Source of the DNA: Azadirachta indica
Lineage: Eukaryota > Streptophyta > Magnoliopsida > Sapindales > Meliaceae
Assembly: GCA_022749755.1 (NCBI GenBank)
Contig: CM040443.1
Coordinates: 11,195,744-11,259,743, forward strand
Length of the DNA stretch: 64,000 nucleotides
Reading direction: 5' to 3'
Both the position numbers and the translations under genes were made by a program. Under the pieces are notes generated by a model that searched no databases, was not told where the DNA came from, and was given only the letters and a program-made list of their open reading frames with translations. This document shows positions 12,764-24,680 of this stretch, one piece after another; the stretch's first letter is position 1; every line of letters starts with the position of its first letter.

Positions 12764-13252
12764 AAAATATCATGTAGACACATTAAATTTCTCTTAAAAT
12801 TTAATAATATGAACAAAATTCAAACTAGACCCTTTTCATCTATAAAATTTCTTTTCTTTTATTTTAAATTTTAGATTCTCAAAGAATTATACCAATCGAT
12901 TTCATTAGGTCTATTTTCACTTTCCTTTTAACTACTGAGGAAGGAGAACAAACAAAGGAAATTTGTACCGAACTTTAAAAATTAAAAAACAACTGACTGA
13001 AATGCTATTGCCCTTGCGTATTCCCTTTCTTCCCTTAACTGGATCTATAGGAAGCCAACTTTCAGCAAATTACAATAAGCATTTACAGCATTAGTACATG
13101 GAAACATGGACATATCAATGAGAATCACTACCAAATACTACCAAACACATAGCACTATATACACTGTATACAGAGATCATGTTGCTGTATAAGTTAAAGA
13201 TGGTCAAGCAAAAAGCACACAAATTAGGATGGTAAGGATTAAGGATTTACTT
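12764..13252. other. spacer and probable 3' UTR of the CAMTA gene
   Basis: AT-rich DNA downstream of the CAMTA stop codon. Part is likely the CAMTA 3' UTR. Nothing else was recognised. Confidence 0.35.
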
Positions 13253-16200
13253 CTATGCAAATAGGTATGAATCATCATCATCCATATCAACAGTATCACC
13301 TGCAGACATTGATGCTACTGCGTCACCTTTTTCCCCGAGTTCAGCCTGCAAGAATAGTTGAATATATCACAAATGCACCTAGATGTGACTACTCTGGGGT
13401 CATTATTGAGGAAATACAAGTCCATCCATGGTCAAGTTTTTAAATGATCATTTTCTATAAGTAGACAGCCTCCTGACTCCTGATTTAACTGAAAAATAGA
13501 TGGCAGACCTTTATGAAGTGATACATCCTTCACGATAACTGACTTGAATTACAACTCCAACTTCACAAGTTATACAGCTCCAATAGGAGGATGTCAATTC
13601 CATTGACTTGATCATTTGTATGTATAATCAAATATAAAACATGATTTTAGCAATCGGATTTGATCAAACAGTGTTGATCATGAAAAATGATGTAGAATAA
13701 TTACATAAAGAAAATGTTTACACTGATCGAATTGATCATATTAATCTTGGGTTTTGTAACCATCATCTAATGGGTGTCAAGGTCAAGGCTCAAGGAATAG
13801 AAAAAGATTCACCTAAGGCAACACCAACTCCAGACTCAATGTAGAAGGCAGATATATCAGGTTCAGGACTTATGGAAAATCAAATGCAACAACCAAGAAA
13901 CAGCGACAAATAGATGTAAATTATTTTCTAGGCACAAGATTGCGGCAAATATAGGTTTAACTAGGAGAATTTATCTTACTCCGGCAAACATAGGGAGAAT
14001 GCCCATTACCCCCCTATATTTTCTTTAATATCCCATCACACCTTTGAGTTCCGATTTTATCCTTCAATATTTCAAATATTTTCGATTTTATCATTTTACA
14101 AACCAATTGAACTGAAGAGTAAAATTGGAACAAAAAAAAATCAGGGGAGTGATGGGGTATTAAAAAAAATATAAGGAGGTAATGGGGTATTGATTGAAAA
14201 AGCAGAGGGTTAATGGGTATTACTACTCATATTGCTGCTGTTCATTGTTGGTGGCATGGGCTGCGTAATCAACTGATGTCTACAGGCAAGCTTTGACCTC
14301 AATTTCAAAAAAGTAGACTGATTAGATGAACTCATGGCCATTTCTTAGCTTAAGTAATTGTATACTGACCTTAGCTTGCCGGTATCTTTCAAGCATCCGA
14401 CGATATTGCTGACGAGCCTCTGGAGAATCAACCATGGACAGTACTCGTGAGACAGCCTCATCAACAGCTGCATCCACTTTCTGTCTGCGAAACACTTTGA
14501 GAATGTCGTCATCTTCACTTGAATCAGTGGACTCTGCCTCGGGCCGAAAACCTCGCAAACCAACTCCTTTCCGTCGCCAACGTAATATCACCTTATCTAG
14601 AACACTGACGGCCCATATTACTTTGTACTTCTTCCTAACTTGATAACCTCTCACATGAGCCTGCAAAAAGGTTTGTGAGTATTTTTGTAGACCGTCTCCC
14701 CATCACACCATAATTGACTGATAATATCTTAATTTCAAACTCTGTGTGCACATGTTGCCAATTTACGAGAAAAGACTGCACAAGCGGGAGGATGGAAAGC
14801 CTTTAATTAACTCCATTTATCAAATGTGTTAATTGATATATTTGTGCATGGTATGAATTCAACATTAATCTTGAACATAGATGTGATTCCATTTTCAATA
14901 TGACAAGTGAGGAAATTCAAGAAAATGATTCTGAGAAAAAATGTAATACCTGTATCTTCACAACTTTCTGACGGATAGCCAAATAATCTTTGCGACCTTT
15001 CCATCCTCTATATTTCTTTTGGATAGATAAAGCAGCTGAATTGTAATAACGAGCATTACGGAAGGCCCGCTTTGACAGAGCTGAAAGCCCTGGAATGTCG
15101 TCCGCATTGATACCATACTCATCTATAAAAGCATCAGCAGCTGCAGCTTCTGTTAGTTGTCGCATTCTGAAAGAGTGTGCACGGAAAGCAGACTGAATAC
15201 GTGCAGCAGCCTGAGCTGCATTCCTAACTGCAGCCAAGGTATCTTTAAGTGAAAGTTGATCCTCGCTGGTAGACAGGCTAGCCTTTGAGACACTATTGAC
15301 AGTTATTTCTGCTTCAACTTCAGCAGAGCCTTTGGAGAGCTCACTTTCTTCCAGAGTGAGGGATGAAAGATGGCTAGTTAGTGCAACCTCTGAAAGATAA
15401 CCTGCAAGTCCCTTATGCCCACTGGAGGCAGCAATGGATGCAGGGGTTTTACCAGTTGGATCTTGTGCATTGGGATCTGTTACTGCCCCAGCTGATGCAC
15501 CAGAAGCTAAAAGAGCAGCAACCATTTTTTCCCTGTGCAGAAGAACAACATATGCCACTCAAAACTTCCATACATTATAATCAGTCTGCATAAGACAAAA
15601 TGAGTACAGCAATTTACAGACCTATCTTAAACATAATGATAGGCTATAAATGATCATTGGCTTAGTTAATTATGACTTGACAAACATATCGTCAACAAGC
15701 AAATGTTCACAAAATGTTCAAAATGACAACAATAGATCAAATAATGTGAGACACACACTGATATTATCATCCAGGTAGAAATCTTTGATGAGAAAATTAA
15801 TTGGAGCTTGGCCAACTGAATGCAGAAACTCTCTTCGGTGGTACAAGAGGTCTGAGGTAAAAACTATGCTCACAATGGGTGGGGGGGATTTGGGTTATTT
15901 TCTTGTCATATTTATAGAAAGAGAAAACGTGCATCTGAATTTTCTGTCATACAAAGTAGTACACAAGAAGCAAATGCATAGAAAGTACGAGTATTGCTTG
16001 AGTGTAATTTCTGCACATACATACATATAAATGCACACACATCAAAGAGATTTACCAACCTTCCAAAACGTGCAGCCCAATGAAGAGCAGTCCACCCATT
16101 AATATCCCTAAAATTTATATTCACTCCCTGACTGAGAATTGGGTTTAAGGCCCACTCAAAGCCCAAGCCAGCAACCATGTGTATTATCGCTTGCTCTTTC

Positions 16201-17474
16201 TTGGACAAAGAACAACCTGGCTGTTCAGATTCTCCCATGGACTTGGAACATAGCCACTGTTGCAGCTTGTCTTTTAGAAGCTCTTGCAGAAGCCAATCAA
16301 TAGTATCCGAAGAAGTACCACTGCCAACTAAAAGAGCATCTATGACTTGTCCCCACAAATAGTCGTCAGCTTTGATTCTTCGCAATAGATATTCTGAGTC
16401 TACCTCTTCTCCTTTCAGCAGTGATGAATCAGCCAAAAGCATCTGAACAAATCTAACAAGCAGCAAAAGTTCATCATGGCTCTTAGTAGCTTCTTTTTGT
16501 GACAAATTATCATGAGTATAACTACTATTCTCAAGTCGATAGTCAAACTCTTTGACTTCACTACAAGACTCTCGATTGCCAGAAGTTATGCACAGAGGGA
16601 CCTTTCCAGGAAGGTGAGGAGGAGCTTCACAACGAATAACACCTTCTTGAATAATCTGAAGAGGTACTTCTGTGACACCAAACATACATGACCATCCGGA
16701 TTCTGATGGTTCGCAGAGAAAAGATCCAACAATAATGACCTGCATTGATCAAATTCAGCTTCAGTTCTGGAAAAAAAAACTTTTATCAGGGAAAAAAACT
16801 TTTATAAGGGAGAAAAGAGGACAAGGAAGACTTAAACTCCTGAAACAACAGATGTGCCGTAAAAATTTATCCAAAAAGACAAATTCAAGGGAAACGAGAA
16901 TTAACTTATAATACTGACAAAAGCCAAAAGGCCTTAGCATTGTTAGTCAATCCAATTTACACCTAGCCAATAATCAGGGAAAAGTCTGTTGGACCAAAAT
17001 CCACATCATGGAAATCCATTTCCACTGAAATTATTAGGTGGTTTTCAGGAATTTCATGTGAGAGCACAGAACAAGTTCAAGTGCCCTCTCACTGTCTAAT
17101 TTGGGAAAACCAGTTTTTCCTGGAAAAAATTCATTCCACTTAGGCAAAAACAATTACATTAAATCAATTGTATGTAATTTAATTTTCTTTCCCTTTCCAA
17201 GTGTTGCTTGGAGTTTTGACTCTGACATGGTGAAATGCCTGCATTTTTATTACAAGGTAACAGTTCAACTGAAAACCCAGCCAAAGTGTCAAAGAATTCT
17301 TATTGAGCTGTGTCCATCCCCAATATTTGAATCAGACAGTTTGTGATCCAGCTTGTTTGGATTCTAAAACATCTATATTGGCATAGAAGACTATGAGAAT
17401 TGACTATAGTAGTAGAGGGTTGGATGTAACAATAATAGGCTCATGTTCCAGTCCTGCTTAGCAACCACCACCCT

Positions 17475-17521
<47 letters not shown>

Positions 17522-20500
17522 AGAAAATCATCTAAAGTCAGTGAATACAAGAAATTTTTTCCAAAAAGAAAATGAAAAAAGAAAACAAGGGAAGTAGATT
17601 CACTAAACCAATCAAGAAATCCATTCTTAGAAATCTGTTACCATCAAAATGAATGGAGAACAATAAATCTTGCAGGAGAATGGGAATAGATGGATTTCTA
17701 GGAGCTATACCTTTGTAGCTTCATTGGCATAACCCCAATCGGGGCATATTTCACGGATTGCAAACTTCTGCTTTTGAGCAACAGTCAATCTCAAATCTGC
17801 TTCATGAGGCACTCCAATATGGTCTTGGTCAAAAAATGTTGCATAATCAGAATTGGTTTGTTCAGGTCCTATTCCAGATGAATATTCAGGAATTTTGAAA
17901 TTTTTAACTTCCTGAGGCAGCAATAAAGGAGCTGGCAATACAGGAGACCATGAAAACTTGTCAAAAATTAACGAGATACTGAAGGTTAAACAGTTGAAAT
18001 ATGCTGAAACATGAGGAAATCATACAGTGCTCAATATTCGATCCATTGAAATTTGGCCAGCATGAGAATTCCTGCTCTTCAGCTGCTCCCCTCCAAGAAG
18101 AAGATAGTGAATTCTGCTATTTTAAGCAAGAAATAATTATTCTAATTGAAGAAATGCTAAAGCTGCAACAAGATAAAAATAATTCCATGTACTCCAACCA
18201 GCTTTGCACAAACAATTTTTTGGAGGTTGATGTCATACACAGAAACAACACTGAGCCAAATTGCCAAAGATATAGAAGTGAATAATTTGAGAAAATGACA
18301 GTACACGATATTACAAGATATCATAAATCTGAAAGAGGATTACTCCAATTTTTTATCAATGTAACAAATGTATTACCTGGGACTCAATACCAGCTGAATT
18401 GTCACATGAATCCAGCATATCTTTCCAAAACAAAGGTTCTTTACTTCTGTCAGTATAACCATGCCCATATAATTGATGAAGATGGTTGCCAGCATTTCCT
18501 ACAAAAGCAGACCCATGAGCAGCACTTTCCAACCACGTTTCCTATTTAGAATCGGTTTGGCATAACTTTTCAAAAAGAGTCCTTTGAAGTAAACCTTTTA
18601 CTAATAGAACTTTTATAAGTAGAGATTTTAATAAAAATTTATTAACTGTTTGATTATCACAAATAATTTTTGAAAAAAATTGAAGTAATTACTTTAATAG
18701 ACAAGTTTTTAATACTCTATTTTAAAGAAATAACGTAAAATCTTTAAAACAAAATAAGAGTATTTTAAATAATTTCACCTTTTAAAAAAAGCTCATACTG
18801 TTAAAAGCCCAAATTTTGGATTTCTTCTGGTAGAATGAAAATGGTTTTTTAATTTCCAAAAACTCTTCTCTAGTGCCAACCAAATGACAACTAAAAATTT
18901 GAAAAGAGTTTTTAGCACTACATGTAGCGAATGAGAAAAAACAAAGGAGATAAAAAATAGAAAGAAAACAGAAGAGGTTGCTTGATTGCTTGAAATGGCT
19001 TTTTATTTTCACAATACTTTTCTTTTGGTTCAACCACAGTAAGCACTTTCTTGGTTTTACAAATTTATGTGTTTAACAATTGTAGCACATTTCCACAAGC
19101 CAATGATACTCTAAAGTATCAAATAAGAAGAAATAAAATTCCATCATATTCAGCAACAAAGATAATCAACAGCAAACAACAAATCAGAAAACATATCATA
19201 TATTATGACTAGACGAAACATAACCAACCAGAATTTGTGGTTAAAGAGTATCAGATAACTGGTAATACAGTTTGACAACTTTGAGCACTATACATATGAC
19301 AAACCTGCATCCTGTTCCAGCAGAAGATTGTTTGAATGACCTTGGAATCCAGCATGTCCACCTTTGTATTCCTCTTGTACAAGATATTCTGGGCTTTGCA
19401 AGACAACTCCACGCTGATCTTGCTTGGGGATCTGGTTTTTGTATTCCAAATCCTGCTTGGAGAATGAATGAATTTCTTCGAACATGTCATCATTCAAACT
19501 TAACTGCTCTTTAAGTTTCCGCAAAGCTTGACTAACCTCAGTTTCAGAACCAGAAATTTCTCCTTTACTATCCACTCCATTATCCTTACTGGCTACCTCA
19601 GAAGTAACCTCTACAGAACTTGGGCTAGATAAACTCTGATGTGGTTCATATAGATCACTAATTACAGAGGTAGAGCCTGGATTTTGAGTAGTGTTTGGAC
19701 TCAAAATGAAAGTAGAAGAAGCTCCCGGTGATAGTGCAACAGATCCAGGACTAGGCCTTCCCTTTACTCACAGAAAGTAAATAATAATGTTAATCCAAAG
19801 CCCAAGCTATTCATCACTAGATGTTATTGCCAACAGAAGGGAACTAGATAACAATCATGCAGAGAAGAAGCAAATATGAAGGATTATTGAACTAAAGGAT
19901 TATGGTCAAAGTGTCCATAGGAAGAGCGGAGAAATTTAGGGAAAGTCTGCAGAAGAGCTTACATCATGATCTATAGATTGATGACCAGTTTGAACCAAAA
20001 ACACAGCATAAAATATATCATGGTAAAACCAACTCATCCTCACTAATATCAATTGCAACTGGAACCATTCATATGTAAATCCCTTGGAGGGTGGCAATTT
20101 CAGACACAGCTAACTAAAATACAGTACTTCTATGCAACATATGCTACCTATCCAAACAAGGCAAGCAACATTCTGCTGAAAAGAATCAAGGACTGAGCAG
20201 AAGGAATGAAAATCACAATACAATATAATGATCAGTCTACAGCCTTGGATGATCGTAACAAAACAATAAAGTTGATATTGTGATTGGTAAAAGTTTATAT
20301 GCAAATCTAGGAGTAGAAATATGGCAATATTTAACTTGCCTACGTTCAGATTCATAAAAGCTCACCTCAGTTATCTCTCTGTAGTGAACAAGGACAATGT
20401 GCTCATATGTCCTGCAAGACAGTAACTGTGAGAAAATATCCCCATTAAGTACAATTATGTTAATCACCGTTCCACATTGTTCTTGCAACTAAGGGCAACA

Positions 20501-21981
20501 AAGTGATACGGATCATAATTAGTTAGAGTTTTCATTTCCTAAGGTAATTACAATTTAGAAAATTTAAATTTACTTTGTAAAAACACCTCTCACATACCAG
20601 GAAGTTTGAACAGATAAGAAAATATTCATCCCACAAGTACACTTTTCTTTTTTTCTTTTTATTAAACGCATAATATTACAAGTGCACTTACGGATCCAGC
20701 ATCCAATAGCTACGCCTCTGAAAATTAGGGTTCTGCTCTCCATGTGCATAATAACAATTTAAAGCTTCAACATTTCCGACCTGGCCATGAAGATAAAACA
20801 TCATCCCTTGACTGAGACAAACAATATAAATTACGTGAAAGTTCTCAGAGCATAACTGAAGTGCATTAAGATAGAAATACTTAACAGAGAAAATATGCAC
20901 ACATTACATAAATCCTTTCAACTTAACAGCTAAAGCATTTTAATAGAGTAATATCATTTCATAATGATGCCATGAAGTTGAATTCTGGCAGCTAATCCAT
21001 AACCAGAAACATGGCCTATCCAGTTCTTTTGTGCAATTTATTTAGACATGCCATTGAAGTCTCTTTTTCATGTGGGGAAGAGAGAGGAAATATTTGTTAT
21101 ACACATTTCTAAAGTAGACAACCAGAGAAATTCTGAATGTCTAAGGGAAGTTTTATCATGTAACCCAAGTATAAAAAGATGACTCCAATGCAATGAGTAA
21201 AGTCAAATTTCCCTTCAAGAGTTTGCTACCATTTGAACGGCCTTTCTGTTTTCGTGTAACAAAAAGTTTACGTAACTTACAAATTAAAGAGAAATTTTAT
21301 CATGCAACACGGTAAATACAATGAAGAGATATGCTTAAATTGAAGCAATCTATAGAACAGTAACAACTAAATAAATAAAAAATAACTATCGGATTAACAA
21401 AGAAAAAAATTTCCAATAATTTCATAGAAATCTTTACAAACCTTAAGCCGTTCATGTGCTTCCCCAACTGCTCTCCCGTCCTTCTTTTTACGCCAGTTAT
21501 GACCATCCTTACGAAAAAACCGAAGGACTCTCTTATTAAACAGGAACACGGATCCACCTGTTGATATATGTTGCAAATTGACAAATGAGAACTTTTTGAA
21601 TGAATTCCTTGATTCGACACAACGAATATGAAGCTTACTGGTTGGCCTTTGAGGCGGCTCCTGCGTGAGCTGGTACTTCTCGTGATTTTGCAATATCAAC
21701 AGCACTTCGGCAGGCTTCAACCAACGGCTCTGTGCTTCTTTAAACAAATCTTCGATATCATATCCTGCAATCACACATAGCTCTACTATGAAAATGAATT
21801 TTCGGTAAGCGACGTAGTTTGGACATATTTCGAAAGGCTGACAGGGATCCAAACTTAAGCACACATGATTCAACCGAAACTAAACCCTAAAGTCTACATA
21901 CTCTATTAAACTAAAAATTAAGAAATTTACGAACTTTGTTTGTGCTTGTTGTTCTAAAATAATAGAATTACCTGCTTGCAT
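13253..21981 (-). CDS. CAMTA4: calmodulin-binding transcription activator, CAMTA4 type
   Basis: Nuclear transcription factor that binds CGCG/CGTG elements and is controlled by Ca2+/calmodulin. Thirteen exons (minus): 21981-21972, 21764-21639, 21557-21442, 20780-20692, 20411-20366, 19761-19305, 18498-18377, 18113-18026, 17931-17711, 16739-16060, 15532-14950, 14660-14370, 13345-13253. They give 973 residues with all phases closing. Domains: CG-1 DNA-binding domain at residues ~7-130 (RWLKPAEVLLILQNHE, FFRKDGHNWRKKKDGR with a basic nuclear signal, NCYYAHGEQNPNFQRRSYW); IPT/TIG region at ~425-510 (GSFLCEP, SGWSCMFG); ankyrin repeats at ~625-705 (NGWTALHWAARFG, GHKGLAGYLSEVA); IQ motifs at ~765-860; and the Ca-dependent calmodulin-binding helix at ~862-885 (VLDKVILRWRRKGVGLRGF). 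The 10-nt first coding exon encodes only MQAG and is easy to miss. The short C-terminal tail (DMDDDDSYLFA) and the shared wording identify CAMTA4 rather than CAMTA1-3. The exon-6 acceptor (GTAAAG) is weak, so its boundary is the least certain. Confidence 0.95.
14003..14193. mobile_element. foldback MITE inside the last CAMTA4 intron
   Basis: Two arms of about 70-75 bp form a near-perfect hairpin. The left arm runs from ATTACCCCCCTATATTTT through TATCCCATCACACC to TTCCGATTTTATCCTTCA. The right arm is its reverse complement at about 14112-14192. The loop is short, so almost the whole unit is inverted repeat. It lies between exons 12 and 13. No ORF is present. Confidence 0.75.
17475..17514. repeat. 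(GA)n microsatellite in a CAMTA4 intron
   Basis: About 17 uninterrupted GA units in the intron between exons 9 and 10 of the CAMTA4-type gene. A likely polymorphic marker with no other role visible. Confidence 0.95.
18552..18890. mobile_element. possible hAT-like MITE remnant in a CAMTA4 intron
   Basis: The left edge GGTTTGGCATAACTTTTC and the inverted right edge (reverse complement of GTGCCAACCAAATGAC near 18872-18887) share the TTTGG-rich terminus common in plant hAT-type miniature elements. The interior is AT-rich with AACTTTTATAAGT-type words that also occur near 39670. The boundaries are imprecise and no target duplication was confirmed. Confidence 0.35.
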
Positions 21982-24680
21982 CGTATTGAAGCGCCGACAA
22001 TCACAAAAATGAAAATCAGAACTAAACGAATCGGAGAGAAAGTCTTTTACTTGTGCTCATTCGAACCGGAAGCTTGGACAGCACTTGACATCAGATATAG
22101 TTTTATCTATTAAAACCCAGTCAAAGCTCTAACGAAGTTTCTCAGTGCGGTTCAGACCGGAGAAATTAAGAAGATTGAGAATAAGTTACTCCTGAGCTGG
22201 ATCACACTTAACCGGTTCAAGCCAAAGGCGGGGTACAGACGGACGAGGCACACATTGAGAGAGAGATTTTGACTCCGACTTACACAGTGACTGTACGGCT
22301 GGATCTTTTATTTAATTATATTTAAGTTGAGCTGAGGCGGACAAAATCCGAAAACGCAGCGAAGCACGCTTTCTCGTGTTATCTGGATGTATTATAAGCT
22401 CCATCTGTTGCTGACGTGGCATACTATTTTCGGTTAAACGTAGGGTCTAAAATGATGGCAGAATAACGGTGGTTAAATGTAGGGTGTAAAATGAAATTTT
22501 CTTGGACGATTGACTAGATTAGGCAGTTACCAGGGGAGAGAAAAATGTAACTACAGGAGCTAATAATTGCTCTGTAAGAATCTCGTACCCATTAAATTAC
22601 TAAAGTAACCCTTTCGAAGTCAATGTTCAGCAGAGTTGTGTATTGTTGACTTGACCCACGAAAGACGAGTGTCGGTTTTGATCTGTGGTCTCTGCCGTTG
22701 GATTTGGCATTACATCCGTATATCACATCGCCAAAAAATGATCTAACGGTCAGCATTTTGTGGTAATTTATGAAGAAGCAAGTTTTGGGATTGGCTAATT
22801 GAGGTAAATGATGAGAGAGAGAATTCCCAGAAAAGCAAAATTAAGACAAAAGTTAAGGAGGAAATAAACATTTGTATTTCACACAAACTAGCAGGGAAGG
22901 TTTTTTTTTTAAAAAAAAATCTTAATTCAACTGAAAATTGAATTTAATGAATATATTTTTTTATTAGCATTTATTTTTTATGTCTTAAACGTAAATACGA
23001 TTGAAATATAAATTTAATTAAAATTTAAATCTAATTAATATGTGTTTTTACTTTAAATATTTAAATATAAGTATTAAATTTTTTTTAAAAAAAAATATAA
23101 AATTGATATATTGATATATATCATAAAAAATTTGAAAATTAATATATTAAATTATTAATATATATAAATATTAAATAATAAACTAAATATATTATTGACA
23201 AATAAATATTTAATTTATTCAGATATTTATTCATTTAAATTTAATAACTTAATTAAGATATTTTTAACAAATTTTTAAACATAAACTAAAAAATAAATAG
23301 TTCTTAAACATTTGAATAATTTTATTTAGAGTAAAGTTAAAAAAAAATATCTTAAATTGCTGAATATAAAAATTAAATTATTTATTTTTATAAAAATAAA
23401 ATTTTACAAGTGATATGTTGAAATATATGTTCTAAATAATTTGAAAAGTTATTGACATATACAATATTGGATAATAAATTAAACATTATTTTCAAGCATT
23501 TGATTATTCACAATTAATTTAAAACTTTTAATTTAAGTATATTCACACATTTTAATCTAATTATATTTTTAATAAATTTTCATATATAAGTTAAAAAAAT
23601 AAATAAATTTAAGTTACAAACGCAAATATTATAATAAACTCAATTAACAACTAATATAGGATAAAACTTATTTATATAAAATTTTATCTCAAAAAAAGAT
23701 CAAAATTCAAAATTCAAAAGAATTACATTGGGAGCCGATTACTCTTTTATCATAATAGTACTCAATGATACTGCACAGTTGACGTTCGATGAGTTAAGGG
23801 CAATGTTGTCATTTAGTTTTTCTTGCATTCAACCGATTGTGTGCGGTACGAAGACTGGTGGCGATGTGACTGTAGCGGCAGGCTGAGCCTCAGGGTGATT
23901 AAATCATTTTAAATGTGAATAAGAACCACGTGATAAAGGTGCCACGCCTGTTTCGATTAGAAAAAGTCCTCGTCCACCCGCCAAGTTGACGAAAACCTTT
24001 TTCCTTTTTGCAAAGATCAACTTTTTTTTTTTTCGTTTTATGTCTTTAGATAAGATAGGGATTATTGACACTTCAAAGGAATTCACGAAGTTTTAATTTA
24101 AAAGATGAAATAATAAAATTCGAATTTCCTGCATTTTTATTTTTCAAATAAAAATACGTTTTTTCATTTATATAAGTAGGTCCCAAGGCTTATTTATTTT
24201 TATTTTTTAATTTTCAATACTAATATTTACAATTAAGGTTTTTATTCAAAAGTTTAGATGTATATAATTATAATATTACCTAAACATTTACATTTAGTAA
24301 TTGAATAATTTTCGCCCAAAAAATTTCAGTCTACAATGAATCAATTTTATCTTACAAATAATCAAGAGACGAATAAAATTGAATTTTTTTTTTTACTTTA
24401 AGTTACTCTATATTTTATTTACAGCGAAAAATGTATACGATGATTTGATTTTAAATTCTTTTAACTATTTTGAAAATAAAATTATTAATTATCAAGAATG
24501 GTTGATACATTTCAAAGGTCAAGCATAAATAAATATTCAATAATAATAAAAGATCAATCTAATTATCAACGATGTATAAAACAGCATAACATTTTCTTAA
24601 ATATTTCTATAAGAATAGAGAAAATCAATCTAAAAAGTAAATGAAGACATGATGATAAACCAAAGGATTCAGAAAATTAT
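21982..24680. other. CAMTA4 upstream region and AT-rich spacer
   Basis: About 300 bp of moderately GC-rich DNA directly upstream is the likely CAMTA4 leader and promoter. A 24-bp word (GGTTAAACGTAGGGTCTAAA...) occurs twice at about 22433 and 22472. From 22890 to 23720 the DNA is extremely AT-rich, with no coding signal on either strand. Confidence 0.45.

Noticed and set aside
22890..23720. Possible retroelement or satellite in the AT-rich block
   Set aside because: No tandem period, no long terminal repeats and no gag/pol-like frame were seen; only base-composition bias.
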